Assembly (NCBI GenBank): GCA_963575745.1
Contig: CAUYUJ010009591.1
Span: 241,438-305,437 of the forward strand
Direction: 5' to 3'
DNA: 64,000 bases
From: Prorocentrum cordatum
Lineage: Eukaryota > Sar > Dinophyceae > Prorocentrales > Prorocentraceae
Positions 22,435 to 30,717 of this stretch are shown here, one piece after another (position 1 is the first letter of the stretch; each line of letters opens with the position of its first letter). The notes beneath the pieces were generated by a model. That model was not told where the DNA came from, did no database searches, and was given only the letters and a program-made list of their open reading frames with translations. The position numbers and the translations under genes were made by a program.

Positions 22435-23080
22435 GCGGCGGGCCGCGTAGAGCCCATCCAGCCACAGCACCCCCGGCCTGTACATTTGTACAACCACCGG
22501 AGCCAACCCGAAAAAGCTTGAACAGCTCAACGGTGGCTGCCAGGGGGCCAAGGGCCGAAGAGGCTCGACGTTTCCCACCATTGTGATAAATTCGCCGGCC
22601 CAACGGGCCAGAGGCGTGCTAAGATCTCTGGTAACTTGTTAACAATATTTTTAGTTCGCGCGCGCGGAGCGGCCCCGGGGGGCCCCCGGACGAAAAGCAC
22701 CCCGACAAGGTCCCGAGAGAAGCCCAGGAGAAGCCACCAGACCACTCCAGGGGAGGGTATTTTTCGACACCCCATCACGAGGATCGTGGCCTCCGAGGGG
22801 GGAGCCGCAATCGACTACCCCCAAGAGCCCCCCAAGAGGCCCCGGGGGCCTCCAAAACGCCGCCAAGGAGCCCCAAGAGACTCCCAAGAGGTCCCCAAGA
22901 GGCCCCCAAGAGGCCCTAAAGAGGGCTCCAGGGCCGGCGGCATGAGCGAAGCGATTAAATAAATTCCCCCCGCTGGACCGGCTTAGCCGACCAGTAGAGA
23001 TGTCCGCGCCCAACACGCGTTCCGCGCGTGGGCAAATTGTTTTGCATGCGCCTGCCGCGACTGAGTCACGCGGGCGAACC
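22435..23080. other. Retroelement 3' non-coding region
   Basis: Between the last accessory ORF and the 3' LTR. It includes a GCGCGCGCGG run (22656-22665) and a small patch of the CAAGAGGCC minisatellite (22815-22925), linking the element to the arrays outside it. The leftmost CGGCTTAGCCG palindrome is at 22979-22989. No coding pattern is visible. Confidence 0.7.
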
Positions 23081-23824
23081 TCAGTTCAGATCCTTCCACG
23101 GATTGCGCTCGATCTCTCGTCTGGGCGGCGCCGGAGGCGGCGGGTTTGAAGGCGCCGATCCTCCCATCTGTACGTCCACGCCACGGGGCGTGCGAGACCG
23201 CCCTGTTTCTCTGTCAGTATCGCTCATAGGTGCCGTCCCTCTCGGCGGGAAGTGGTGGTCATGCTCCCATTTTGATAGCTGGTGCCAGCAATTCAGAGTG
23301 CACCACTCCTCGTTGGTAAGCCACGTGGCCCTGTTACGGTGGATGTAGTACCCGACGAGGGTTCCGTTCACGTAGCGCGGGTAGGACCTGGAAGGGTCGT
23401 ACTCGTAGCTGTGGCCTGCAAAGCTGCAGGCAGCATCCGCGGCTGCACCTGCGGCAGCGTCAATGGCAGCGCCGGCATCAGCATCCATGTCAGCGCTAGC
23501 GGCAGCATCCATGGCAGCATTACGCGCGCGTAATTCCGACCGATCCCCCATGTTGGGATGTTGTGGGTTTGTCTCCCTGGTCGTCACGGCTGAGCCGGCG
23601 ACTGAACGGGGGGATCCAGTAACTTCTTCGGATACCTGAGCGTCTGAGATGCCAGGTCGAAGAGGCGGCGGGCGCGACGAAGGTCTGGCCTCTGGTCCAG
23701 CGGGCGCACGTGGCCCCACGATCTCGGCTTCGCCGTCGCGTTCAGGATCACGATTCCTACGATCGTTCATAAAATTTATTATACTACGGCAGCAGTTGCT
23801 GCAGCGGCACCATATATTCCGCAT
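23081..23824 (-). CDS. Retroelement accessory ORF, last
   Basis: 248 codons. Begins with a Cys pair motif (WCRCSNCCR), then a basic and Pro-rich stretch, an Ala/Asp-rich low-complexity run (MDAAASADMDADAG type), and a compact Trp/Tyr-rich domain near the C terminus (YPRYVNGTLVGYY, LTNEEWCTLNCWH). No family was recognised. A palindrome at 23587 encodes its GSAV. It may be the C-terminal part of a larger accessory polyprotein, because upstream ORFs differ only by frame. Confidence 0.55.
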   Translation of the reverse strand: MRNIWCRCSNCCRSIINFMNDRRNRDPERDGEAEIVGPRAPAGPEARPSSRPPPLRPGISDAQVSEEVTGSPRSVAGSAVTTRETNPQHPNMGDRSELRARNAAMDAAASADMDADAGAAIDAAAGAAADAACSFAGHSYEYDPSRSYPRYVNGTLVGYYIHRNRATWLTNEEWCTLNCWHQLSKWEHDHHFPPRGTAPMSDTDRETGRSRTPRGVDVQMGGSAPSNPPPPAPPRREIERNPWKDLN

Positions 23825-23892
23825 GCAGCGCGGAAAGGTCCATCTTCTTTGTCCTGGAGTCCGGCACCAGGGTCAGGATACTTATCCTGTAG

Positions 23893-24315
23893 CTAAGAAA
23901 TGACGTCCTGTATTCGAGCACCGTGGCAACGGACGTCGTTCTGCACTCTCCTGCCCATCTTGCGGGCCCACCTTTCTATAATGTCGTCTGTCTTAACAGC
24001 CGCACGAATGCGGCAGTCCAAGGCATATTCGTCGGTCCGTTTCTTTGAATCAATGTCGTTTGTGCTCGCCATTTCGGGACGAATGATTCGCCCCGGGTAG
24101 CCGATGACATGATTTTCTGATATGAAATAGCTGATTATCTCACGAACAACTGCGAAAATCCTTATGGGCCGAAGGCCCAACTGCATTTGCTGTACTGGTA
24201 CTAACCAATTATCATGTACAATGGTCTGGATGATCTCCGGGATCACGTATTCCGCCGTGCCGGTCAGGGTAGCCCTGCCGGGGTTAGTAGGATTTAATCC
24301 CGTGTGTTCTATCAT
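23893..24315 (-). CDS. Retroelement accessory ORF
   Basis: 140 residues, in the same frame as the ORF at 24334-25884 and separated from it by a single stop. It is mixed helix/strand in character, with EYVIPEIIQTIVHDNWLVPV and a basic C-terminal part (ERWARKMGRRV). It is probably a continuation of the upstream ORF rather than an independent gene. No family was recognised. Confidence 0.5.
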   Translation of the reverse strand: MIEHTGLNPTNPGRATLTGTAEYVIPEIIQTIVHDNWLVPVQQMQLGLRPIRIFAVVREIISYFISENHVIGYPGRIIRPEMASTNDIDSKKRTDEYALDCRIRAAVKTDDIIERWARKMGRRVQNDVRCHGARIQDVIS

Positions 24316-24333
24316 GCAATGGGCAGCAATTTC

Positions 24334-25884
24334 TCAAACTTCTCCCCCGAACAATGTTATTTTGATCAAAGGGTCATCATGGTGAGAGTATACGTGTCCC
24401 TCAGAATGGTCAAGAGTGAAAGATCCATCAATTATCAACGCGGCCTTAGGCCTGCTGATCGCTTTGAGATCCAGATCCATTTGCGACAGTTCGCGTGCCA
24501 TCGCGGCTGCGCCGGTGGCATGTCGCAATACGGGGATAATAAGGCGATGGTCCCGACACATGCTAATCCGTCTTGAAACAGACTGAGAACTGCGAGTCGG
24601 CCTCGCCCTAAAACTGTTCTCCCAGGCGACTGGTAACCTCGCAGGAGGGTTGGCGTTGTCGGCGTTGTTTCCATTCTCCTCAGGCAATACGCCGAACCAA
24701 GATCTGCCAAACTCTACCGCGTCACCTATTGTAACAAGTGTCGGAACGAAGATGCTGGCTCTAGTCATATTGTCGAACCATCTTTCCCAGCCGATTCGAG
24801 GAGTGACTAAGTCATCCTCTTCATCAGGCCAGTGAAACGCCTGTAAGGCTGGGCAGGATCTCGGGCGAGCGCATTGGTCAAACACAGTTCCCCACAATCT
24901 CGGCCACCATTTATTAATGGACGGGGTTTGCCTTCCTACGTTGTTGGCCGAATGTTCAAGCCACGATATAAATCTCTTGACCAAAAGCCTCAAATATTGG
25001 AAGAAAGGAGCATGTCGCGCCGGAGGCTGAGCCTCGACGTGTTTTGGGATCCAAGCTGGAAAATGTCCAGGCTGGCTGTTGCCAAATATCGTGCCAGCGG
25101 CCGCCAGTATAGCAAATTGCCCGGGTGCCCATTTTCGCTCCTGCTGATTGTTGTTGTTGACGTTTTTCGTAAAATTGGCAGAAGCTCCCCCTTGTCTCTT
25201 TATTCGCGCTTCCATATATTCGTGGCGATTCCATGATAGAGTTTCTTCATGGTCCACTGTTATGGAGATGCCGTGTGCCTCAAGGGACTGCGGGATAATT
25301 CTGCGCTTCCATGTCTGGGTCATGTAATCGTGCGTGACCCTGTATTTGCGTTTGACTGGACAATTGCAGACAGGACAGCTGGCAAAACCTGTCCTCACCC
25401 AGTGGTAACGGAAAGAAAGGAATCTCCCATCATCATCCCCCGGGATAGATAGAATTCGATCTTGGTTCGCGGTCTCCAATATTGGCCTGTGGTTCCAATC
25501 AATGATTAGTCTTTCGTCTGTATGAACCCAGGCAATAATCGACTCATTGTCGAAGGTGACCTCGCACGAAGACAATTCGCGGTCGAAGAGTACCGTCCAG
25601 CGCATCTGATCTGCCTGTCTCACAAGGGAGACGGCTGTGTCGATGTCTGTGAATTTCGCCACCTCCGGGGACACCAAGGTCCCGTCTGGGCAAACTCTGT
25701 ATGAGAAGCGGGTGAGCACTCTGCCGGTAAAAACAAGAATTCTATCCCATTGCTCATGGTGATTGAGATTGGGGAGGCGCGGCCATAGGTGGCGCGTGTC
25801 GTCCGCGTGCCAAGTGCCCACCGATGGCGCCCCCCTTCCTGAGCTGGGATGAGTGGCTGTCCATATCTCCGTTGGCTTAGCCAC
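24334..25884 (-). CDS. Retroelement accessory ORF, 516 residues
   Basis: Overlaps the end of 25620-27812 in another frame. The first ~95 residues (ILVFTGRVLTRFSYRV, CPDGTLVSPEV) read better as the continuation of that protein than its own tail does, so a frameshift near 25,890 is likely. A palindrome (25873-25883) sits at that junction. A Cys pair (CPVCNCPV) near residue 170 may bind zinc. The rest is Trp-rich (NKWWPRLWG, GWERWFDNM) and ends in a His/Asp-rich segment (DHSEGHVYSHHDD). Function is unknown. Confidence 0.6.
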   Translation of the reverse strand: MAKPTEIWTATHPSSGRGAPSVGTWHADDTRHLWPRLPNLNHHEQWDRILVFTGRVLTRFSYRVCPDGTLVSPEVAKFTDIDTAVSLVRQADQMRWTVLFDRELSSCEVTFDNESIIAWVHTDERLIIDWNHRPILETANQDRILSIPGDDDGRFLSFRYHWVRTGFASCPVCNCPVKRKYRVTHDYMTQTWKRRIIPQSLEAHGISITVDHEETLSWNRHEYMEARIKRQGGASANFTKNVNNNNQQERKWAPGQFAILAAAGTIFGNSQPGHFPAWIPKHVEAQPPARHAPFFQYLRLLVKRFISWLEHSANNVGRQTPSINKWWPRLWGTVFDQCARPRSCPALQAFHWPDEEDDLVTPRIGWERWFDNMTRASIFVPTLVTIGDAVEFGRSWFGVLPEENGNNADNANPPARLPVAWENSFRARPTRSSQSVSRRISMCRDHRLIIPVLRHATGAAAMARELSQMDLDLKAISRPKAALIIDGSFTLDHSEGHVYSHHDDPLIKITLFGGEV

Positions 25885-27812
25885 GGAGGAAAATCTAAGG
25901 GATTAGGCATAGTTGGGCTATTGTGTGCCGGGAGCAAACGCAACAATTCGTAATCTGCGGCACAACAAAGCCCAGAGTCGCTCTTCGGGAAGCGAACATG
26001 TCCACTCGTAGATTCCAAAAATGTCTGTAAGTTTGTAATATGGAGAAGAGATCCGTGACTTCTGACTTGGCCAGGGTCGCACGGGACATACATTCTTTCG
26101 ATTGAAGCAGCGAACGTTGAATGTCCCTGGCACGCCCTATAGAATATGGGCATCGGCATCTCTCTTCCGTTTTCCTCTTGCAATGAGCCTCTCTTATGTT
26201 TCTCCCACATGACGTTGATTTGTGTTCCAACAATCTTGGGACTATCATTGAGACAAATTCCTAAAACTTCAACCGTCCCTGACGGCAACGCAGCTAAGCT
26301 GCGTGCGGCCACGGCGCACGATTGGAAAGTAAAACCATAATCTTGTAGTTTCTGCACCAGGTCTCCAAAGTAGACCCAGCCCCCCGACGATCTAGCATAG
26401 TCGGAGCAATGCCTCGCGATGTATACAGCACATTGGCCTATCCTTTTGGCCAGATCATCCGATCGGAAGCTCAGGCCACTCCAGGTGTCCGAATTGCCTA
26501 AGGCAGCCGGGTTCTCATCATCATCTTCTCCAACTATAAGTGGCTGCAGGCACGCATAGGCTCCAAGAGAAAACCCGCCTGGAACGTCATCGGAATGAAA
26601 CTCGGCTTCAATGCAATCCTTTGCTCGCGCGAAAGATCCGTCGTCCTGTTTGAGGCCCGCCAATATTGCAAAGATTGGAACTTCCACAAACTCTGCCACG
26701 CATCGAAGCGTAATTCCTGTTCGACTGCGGATGGCTTCGACGCGCGGTGGTACAGGGCCCGTAATATGGGCGTCCTGAAGCATCTGCTTGAGAGGTTCAG
26801 GCGTAGCCTGAAGTATGTGTTGGCGTTCTTCTGTTGTCACATACAATCGTTTTTCTTTAAATACAGCAGCATGCCCCACTGTGACGTCTCGATCCCCATC
26901 GGTGGGCCCCCTGTACCTCGGCTGACCCTGTCTTTTATCTGGAGCAGGTGGAAGACTCGATCTGCGAAACATATTCGCAGACGCCGGTCCAAAAGGAAAA
27001 GTCTCGTCATCCATTGACTCAAGAAACTGAAAGTCATTCTCGTATGGGAACATCGTACAAAAATCCTCCGTTCCTGTGTCCGTCTCATGGACCTCCGGGT
27101 GGCCTGAGGCCCCCGGTGGCGGCTGAGCTGCGTGTTTGGGAACATGTGTTGCCCCCTCATTGGGATCGTATAATGTCCCTTCGTCTGACGGCACTTGCGT
27201 TGGACTCGATGGTTCATCTTGTGCCTCATGGCGTCTCTCTTGTTCCGCTCCGGTTGAGCCGGGCGGAGGCATCGGAGGGCGGTTCTCCGTCACAGCTGAG
27301 CCGGACGGAGGGGCAGGAGGAGTAGGCACTCTGACCTTGCTCCCAGAACCACCTGCCTCTTTACGTCTTGACCACCGAGGTCTCTCCGCTGTCATCGGAG
27401 TGCGCGCAAAATTATTGCCCCTCTTCAAAATCTGTTCGACAATAGCATCAGCAAACTCATTCCATGCAGCGGAATATGCGTTCAGCTCCTCAAGCTCGTC
27501 TTGTATGTTTGTCTCGGAAACACATTTTGCTGTCTTAGTATATGATGCAGCAACAACTCTGAACCATTTCATCGGAAGAGTTTCGGCTGGGGCGTCGCGT
27601 GCACTCGATCGCAGCCCTCTCACGCGGCAAAAGAATTCTTTTTCATTTATCAACGCCGATCTGGCTCTCGGGGGCTCAAAATGCATGCATGAGACCTCTT
27701 TTAGTGTCATTAAGATGGCAGTAATGTCATCGTTTCCCTCCAAATCAGGCGAATCCTGAGATGAATGACCCCCGCCTGACTGAGCCGCGGGGCTTGCGTC
27801 GTGCATATCCAA
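25620..27812 (-). CDS. Retroelement accessory ORF with Tpt1/KptA-like domain
   Basis: 730 residues. The first ~250 are acidic and Pro-rich linkers around a helical segment (LEELNAYSAAWNEFADAIVE). From about residue 440 the pattern follows RNA 2'-phosphotransferase (Tpt1/KptA): a helix, then GGWVYFGDLVQKL in place of the DG-W-V-x-L-x-x-LL winged-helix motif, a linker, then YRACQGHST (561-566) corresponding to the IRA-x-QGHS signature, and SHGSLLHIT for the HGT motif. Tpt1 transfers a 2'-phosphate from RNA to NAD. The catalytic residues cannot all be placed, and the C terminus is probably in the next frame. Such a domain in a retroelement is unusual. The assignment is by motif only. Confidence 0.55.
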   Translation of the reverse strand: MDMHDASPAAQSGGGHSSQDSPDLEGNDDITAILMTLKEVSCMHFEPPRARSALINEKEFFCRVRGLRSSARDAPAETLPMKWFRVVAASYTKTAKCVSETNIQDELEELNAYSAAWNEFADAIVEQILKRGNNFARTPMTAERPRWSRRKEAGGSGSKVRVPTPPAPPSGSAVTENRPPMPPPGSTGAEQERRHEAQDEPSSPTQVPSDEGTLYDPNEGATHVPKHAAQPPPGASGHPEVHETDTGTEDFCTMFPYENDFQFLESMDDETFPFGPASANMFRRSSLPPAPDKRQGQPRYRGPTDGDRDVTVGHAAVFKEKRLYVTTEERQHILQATPEPLKQMLQDAHITGPVPPRVEAIRSRTGITLRCVAEFVEVPIFAILAGLKQDDGSFARAKDCIEAEFHSDDVPGGFSLGAYACLQPLIVGEDDDENPAALGNSDTWSGLSFRSDDLAKRIGQCAVYIARHCSDYARSSGGWVYFGDLVQKLQDYGFTFQSCAVAARSLAALPSGTVEVLGICLNDSPKIVGTQINVMWEKHKRGSLQEENGREMPMPIFYRACQGHSTFAASIERMYVPCDPGQVRSHGSLLHITNLQTFLESTSGHVRFPKSDSGLCCAADYELLRLLPAHNSPTMPNPLDFPPWLSQRRYGQPLIPAQEGGRHRWALGTRTTRATYGRASPISITMSNGIEFLFLPAECSPASHTEFAQTGPWCPRRWRNSQTSTQPSPL

Positions 27813-28172
27813 TAGATCGTCGTTTCCATCTCTTCCAGGAGCGCCAGCTTCAACTGAGGCAGCCTTCGCCTCGGCACGTGGGGCGCGCGCTGATCGGGAC
27901 CGTTCACCTGTGGAACTGCCTTCGATACGAGGCGGATCGCCCCGGCGCCTGGTCCAACTGGGTGCCTGTTTGGAGGGTGCTTGTTTGGAGCGAAGCTCGT
28001 TTCCCTGAGGGCTCTGAGCTACAGGCGGGGAGCCAGAAACGCTGGCCCCGGTGAATTTGTTTAATTCGGGAGGAGGGTCACGAACGCTCGGCCTCCAAGG
28101 TCTGCTGCCAACTGCGTCTGCGCCACTCGACTCAGCCGGTGTTCGGCAGTCATGGGAGCAGCGGGGTCTCCA

Positions 28173-28667
28173 TCAAATCGAGGCATCTTCGCTGGCGGTT
28201 GACCTAAGTTCTCCGACCTGGGATCGAGCCTCGGTGGAAGGGGCCTTCTTGGGAGAAATCTCTTTCGCAGGTGGAGCATGTTCCTGCCTAGTAATATTCG
28301 GCCGATGGCCCGGAGGATTCGTTGGAGTATGAATCGCCGGCGGGGCCTCCTTGGCGGGAATTTCTTTCGGTCCACCAGGAGGAGGAGGAACAGGGGGCCG
28401 ACTGGCAGCCCTAGGGGGCGGCGCTTTGCAGGTCCTCTCTGGCTTCGCAGATGCCTTTCCTAGGTCATGAAAATCCTTCTTATCCATTGAGAACGGAATG
28501 CCGGGCGGCTTAGCCGCCGGCTCCTTCTCGCCCCCCTCAGCTGCCCTCTCCTTCTCCTGTCTATTCTGCCCAACCAACTGAACTGATCTCCGAGGCCTCG
28601 CCCCTATGTATTGCGTGGATCTTGGCCAGTCTGACTCCTTTTTCTTGGAGCCAAGGCCAGATATCAT
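28173..28667 (-). CDS. Retroelement accessory ORF, Pro/Lys-rich
   Basis: 164 residues, strongly disordered: KEPAAKPPG, PPVPPPPGG, KEIPAKEAPP. Probably a linker between domains of the accessory polyprotein. The first ~45 residues overlap the ORF at 28561-28872 in another frame. The perfect palindrome GGCGGCTTAGCCGCC (28504-28518) encodes AAKPP here. Confidence 0.45.
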   Translation of the reverse strand: MISGLGSKKKESDWPRSTQYIGARPRRSVQLVGQNRQEKERAAEGGEKEPAAKPPGIPFSMDKKDFHDLGKASAKPERTCKAPPPRAASRPPVPPPPGGPKEIPAKEAPPAIHTPTNPPGHRPNITRQEHAPPAKEISPKKAPSTEARSQVGELRSTASEDASI

Positions 28668-28872
28668 CGCATTTTCCTTCGTCTGTTTCGCCTTGTCCCC
28701 TTAAATAGGGGCTCTCTCCCTTTTGCCATTCGAAAGAAGTCAAGCCTGGGACCCAGGCCTTTTTAGCATCCCGGACTTTGTGGGTGGCCTCAGTCCGATC
28801 TTGATCTCGATACCTTTCGAACTCAAAGTCCACTTCTGGGTCCCATTCTTTATCTCTGGCAACATGCAGCAA
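28561..28872 (-). CDS. Retroelement accessory ORF fragment
   Basis: 104 codons, acidic and basic mixed (RDKEWDPEVDFEFERYRDQ, WVPGLTSFEWQKGE). It continues the story of 28886-29365 in another frame, so a shift between them is likely. No family was recognised. Confidence 0.4.
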   Translation of the reverse strand: MLHVARDKEWDPEVDFEFERYRDQDRTEATHKVRDAKKAWVPGLTSFEWQKGESPYLRGQGETDEGKCDDIWPWLQEKGVRLAKIHAIHRGEASEISSVGWAE

Positions 28873-28885
28873 ATGTGCCCACGCA

Positions 28886-29365
28886 TCAGTAAGCCACAGT
28901 GCTGCTGCTGCAGTCCCAAGATAGAGTCAACTCGTATAAAACATCAGCCTCTGGATTACTCACGTACTGGACTGGTGATCGTTTAATGGATTTTGTCGTC
29001 TTGGCATAGTAGACAATCTCGGCCGTGACCCAAATGCCACCTCCAAAAGTCTCCTCCGCAATGGAGTAAGTGGTGTGAGTGTTGGGATTGTCAGAACACG
29101 GAAATGAGCACACCCCAACCACATTTGTTTTCACGCTTCCACCGTATTTGGGATTTGAAGGAAGCAATTGATGGCCCTCCAAAATAGCTTGAAGGGTGGT
29201 CACTGACGTACCATGTGACTGTTTTGACCAGCTGGCGGATGAGTCTGAGACTTCCGCAAGCTTCTCTTTTGTCACGAAGAAAGGCAACGATAATTCGACG
29301 CAGTGAGCTTTGCCAACTCTGTGGGATGTCGTCCTCAACTGGGCCCAATTCAAGCGGTCAGCCAC
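28886..29365 (-). CDS. Retroelement accessory ORF, possible ADP-ribosyltransferase-like
   Basis: 159 residues. QSHGTSVTTLQAILEGHQLLPS resembles the His-Gly-Thr loop plus helix of ADP-ribosyltransferase-fold proteins (HGT...L..IL..G.L.PS). Later TYSIAEETFGGGIWV could supply the strand and Glu region. A downstream Tpt1-like domain belongs to the same broad fold, which makes the idea worth testing. The evidence is one motif, so the call is tentative. Confidence 0.4.
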   Translation of the reverse strand: MADRLNWAQLRTTSHRVGKAHCVELSLPFFVTKEKLAEVSDSSASWSKQSHGTSVTTLQAILEGHQLLPSNPKYGGSVKTNVVGVCSFPCSDNPNTHTTYSIAEETFGGGIWVTAEIVYYAKTTKSIKRSPVQYVSNPEADVLYELTLSWDCSSSTVAY

Positions 29366-29390
29366 CGTGGCGTTACGCTTCGATACTGAC

Positions 29391-29903
29391 CTATCTGCTT
29401 TGATCCTGAAGAAACGAGCCCAGGTTCGGCACTAGATAGTTCCGTGTCATCGGCGGAACTCTCGTCGTTTCCTGAAGCATCTGGTAGGCAAGCCACGCTT
29501 GGCTATTAGCATATTTTAGAATCGTTTTCCGTTGCCAGCTTTGGGGAGGCTCTCTTCCCTCGGCGATCTCAGCAGCACGTCCCTCTTCTCCTGGGCGCGC
29601 GTTAAACGGCATCCTATCCCGGCGAAGTTTGCCGCTGGCAACTGTAAGCGGGCAAAGGAAATCATACTGAATAAAATTTCCTGTCTTTGCATCTTTTACA
29701 GGCCGATTCTTTATCTGCTGATACACCTGATGGAGCGGCCAAAAATATTCTTCCTCTCCAGGGCATCCATCTTTCGGCCTCCTCGGAAACTTGTAGTCCT
29801 TACTGAGCCTAGCCAACTTACCCTGAGGGCATTTCTCACGGATGGTTATTTTTGCTGTTTCCCCAGGTGTCTCGATGTCTTTGATATTGGTTGGAGGAGC
29901 CAT
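29391..29903 (-). CDS. Retroelement accessory ORF, 170 residues
   Basis: Basic protein with GKLARLSKDYKFPRRPKDG and a Trp-Pro motif (YFWPLHQVYQQI). Its first codons continue a Ser/Pro-rich linker visible upstream in this frame (to about 30,010), so it joins 29938-30702 through a one-base shift. No family was recognised. Confidence 0.45.
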   Translation of the reverse strand: MAPPTNIKDIETPGETAKITIREKCPQGKLARLSKDYKFPRRPKDGCPGEEEYFWPLHQVYQQIKNRPVKDAKTGNFIQYDFLCPLTVASGKLRRDRMPFNARPGEEGRAAEIAEGREPPQSWQRKTILKYANSQAWLAYQMLQETTRVPPMTRNYLVPNLGSFLQDQSR

Positions 29904-29937
29904 CGGAGGGGCGCGTGGTGATTGAGCCGTCTTCGCG

Positions 29938-30702
29938 CTAGAACCAGAGCCTGTTTCGGCTGAGCCGACGGGTTGAGTCTTGTCGGTCGCAGTAACAGCG
30001 CCGGGTTGATCGGCCGACCGTTATGCCACCTGGCGTTGCACTACTCGCCGCAACAGCTGAGCCGCTCGGCATCGCCGTCGGTGCTGCTTTGTTAAATTCT
30101 TTGAGTGCGGCACGATTTGGCTCATCGTTTTGTACTCCCTCGGTCGCTGGTCTCTGAGTCTTTCCCCTTGGTGGCATTCCAGGACAGAAGATTTCTCCGC
30201 GGGGCAAAAAGTAAGCATCATCCGTCCATGGGAAGAAATCAACATAAGCAGCCCCCTTTGCTGCAAGGAAGTCTTTAAATTCATTTGAATAAAACGAATG
30301 TATTGCGCCACCTCCAGTTCCGTTTGAAACGGCTGGGAATGATTCCCTAAATGGGAGCGCGCCAAGTATCGACCTGGGACTGTTGCCTTCTGCGGGGGAC
30401 CAGTCCTGCCAGTACATGACAAGGTCTCGGACTTTTGCCTCCTGTTTGCCGTGCCCGTCCTCCCTCACGGGGCATTTTACGCGGCCATCCCCGACGGCTG
30501 AGCCGCCGGCAGGCTGACAGAAAAATAATACAGCCAGTTTGGCTGTCTTAATCATGTAATCGGCACACAATTGGGCGGCAATGGCTTGTCGAACTTTGCC
30601 CCCATCATTCAGTTTGTAGTCCTGATGGCTAGCACTGAAATGGAAAACGCCCCCTGGACGGTGCTTAAGCTGTCGGTAGAGGCTGACGCCGTCAAGGATC
30701 AT
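29938..30702 (-). CDS. Retroelement accessory ORF, continues 30718-33825
   Basis: 255 codons in the same frame as the ORF before it, separated by one TGA (30718-30720). Start-proximal ILDGVSLYRQL and FHFSASHQDYKLNDGG resemble the C-terminal half of an SGNH/GDSL-like fold, whose first half may be the IGGDSKCW region just upstream. Two palindromes (30495 and near 30055) encode its GGSAV and SGSAV linkers. Confidence 0.5.
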   Translation of the reverse strand: MILDGVSLYRQLKHRPGGVFHFSASHQDYKLNDGGKVRQAIAAQLCADYMIKTAKLAVLFFCQPAGGSAVGDGRVKCPVREDGHGKQEAKVRDLVMYWQDWSPAEGNSPRSILGALPFRESFPAVSNGTGGGAIHSFYSNEFKDFLAAKGAAYVDFFPWTDDAYFLPRGEIFCPGMPPRGKTQRPATEGVQNDEPNRAALKEFNKAAPTAMPSGSAVAASSATPGGITVGRSTRRCYCDRQDSTRRLSRNRLWF

Positions 30703-30717
30703 TATTCTGGGGAACAG

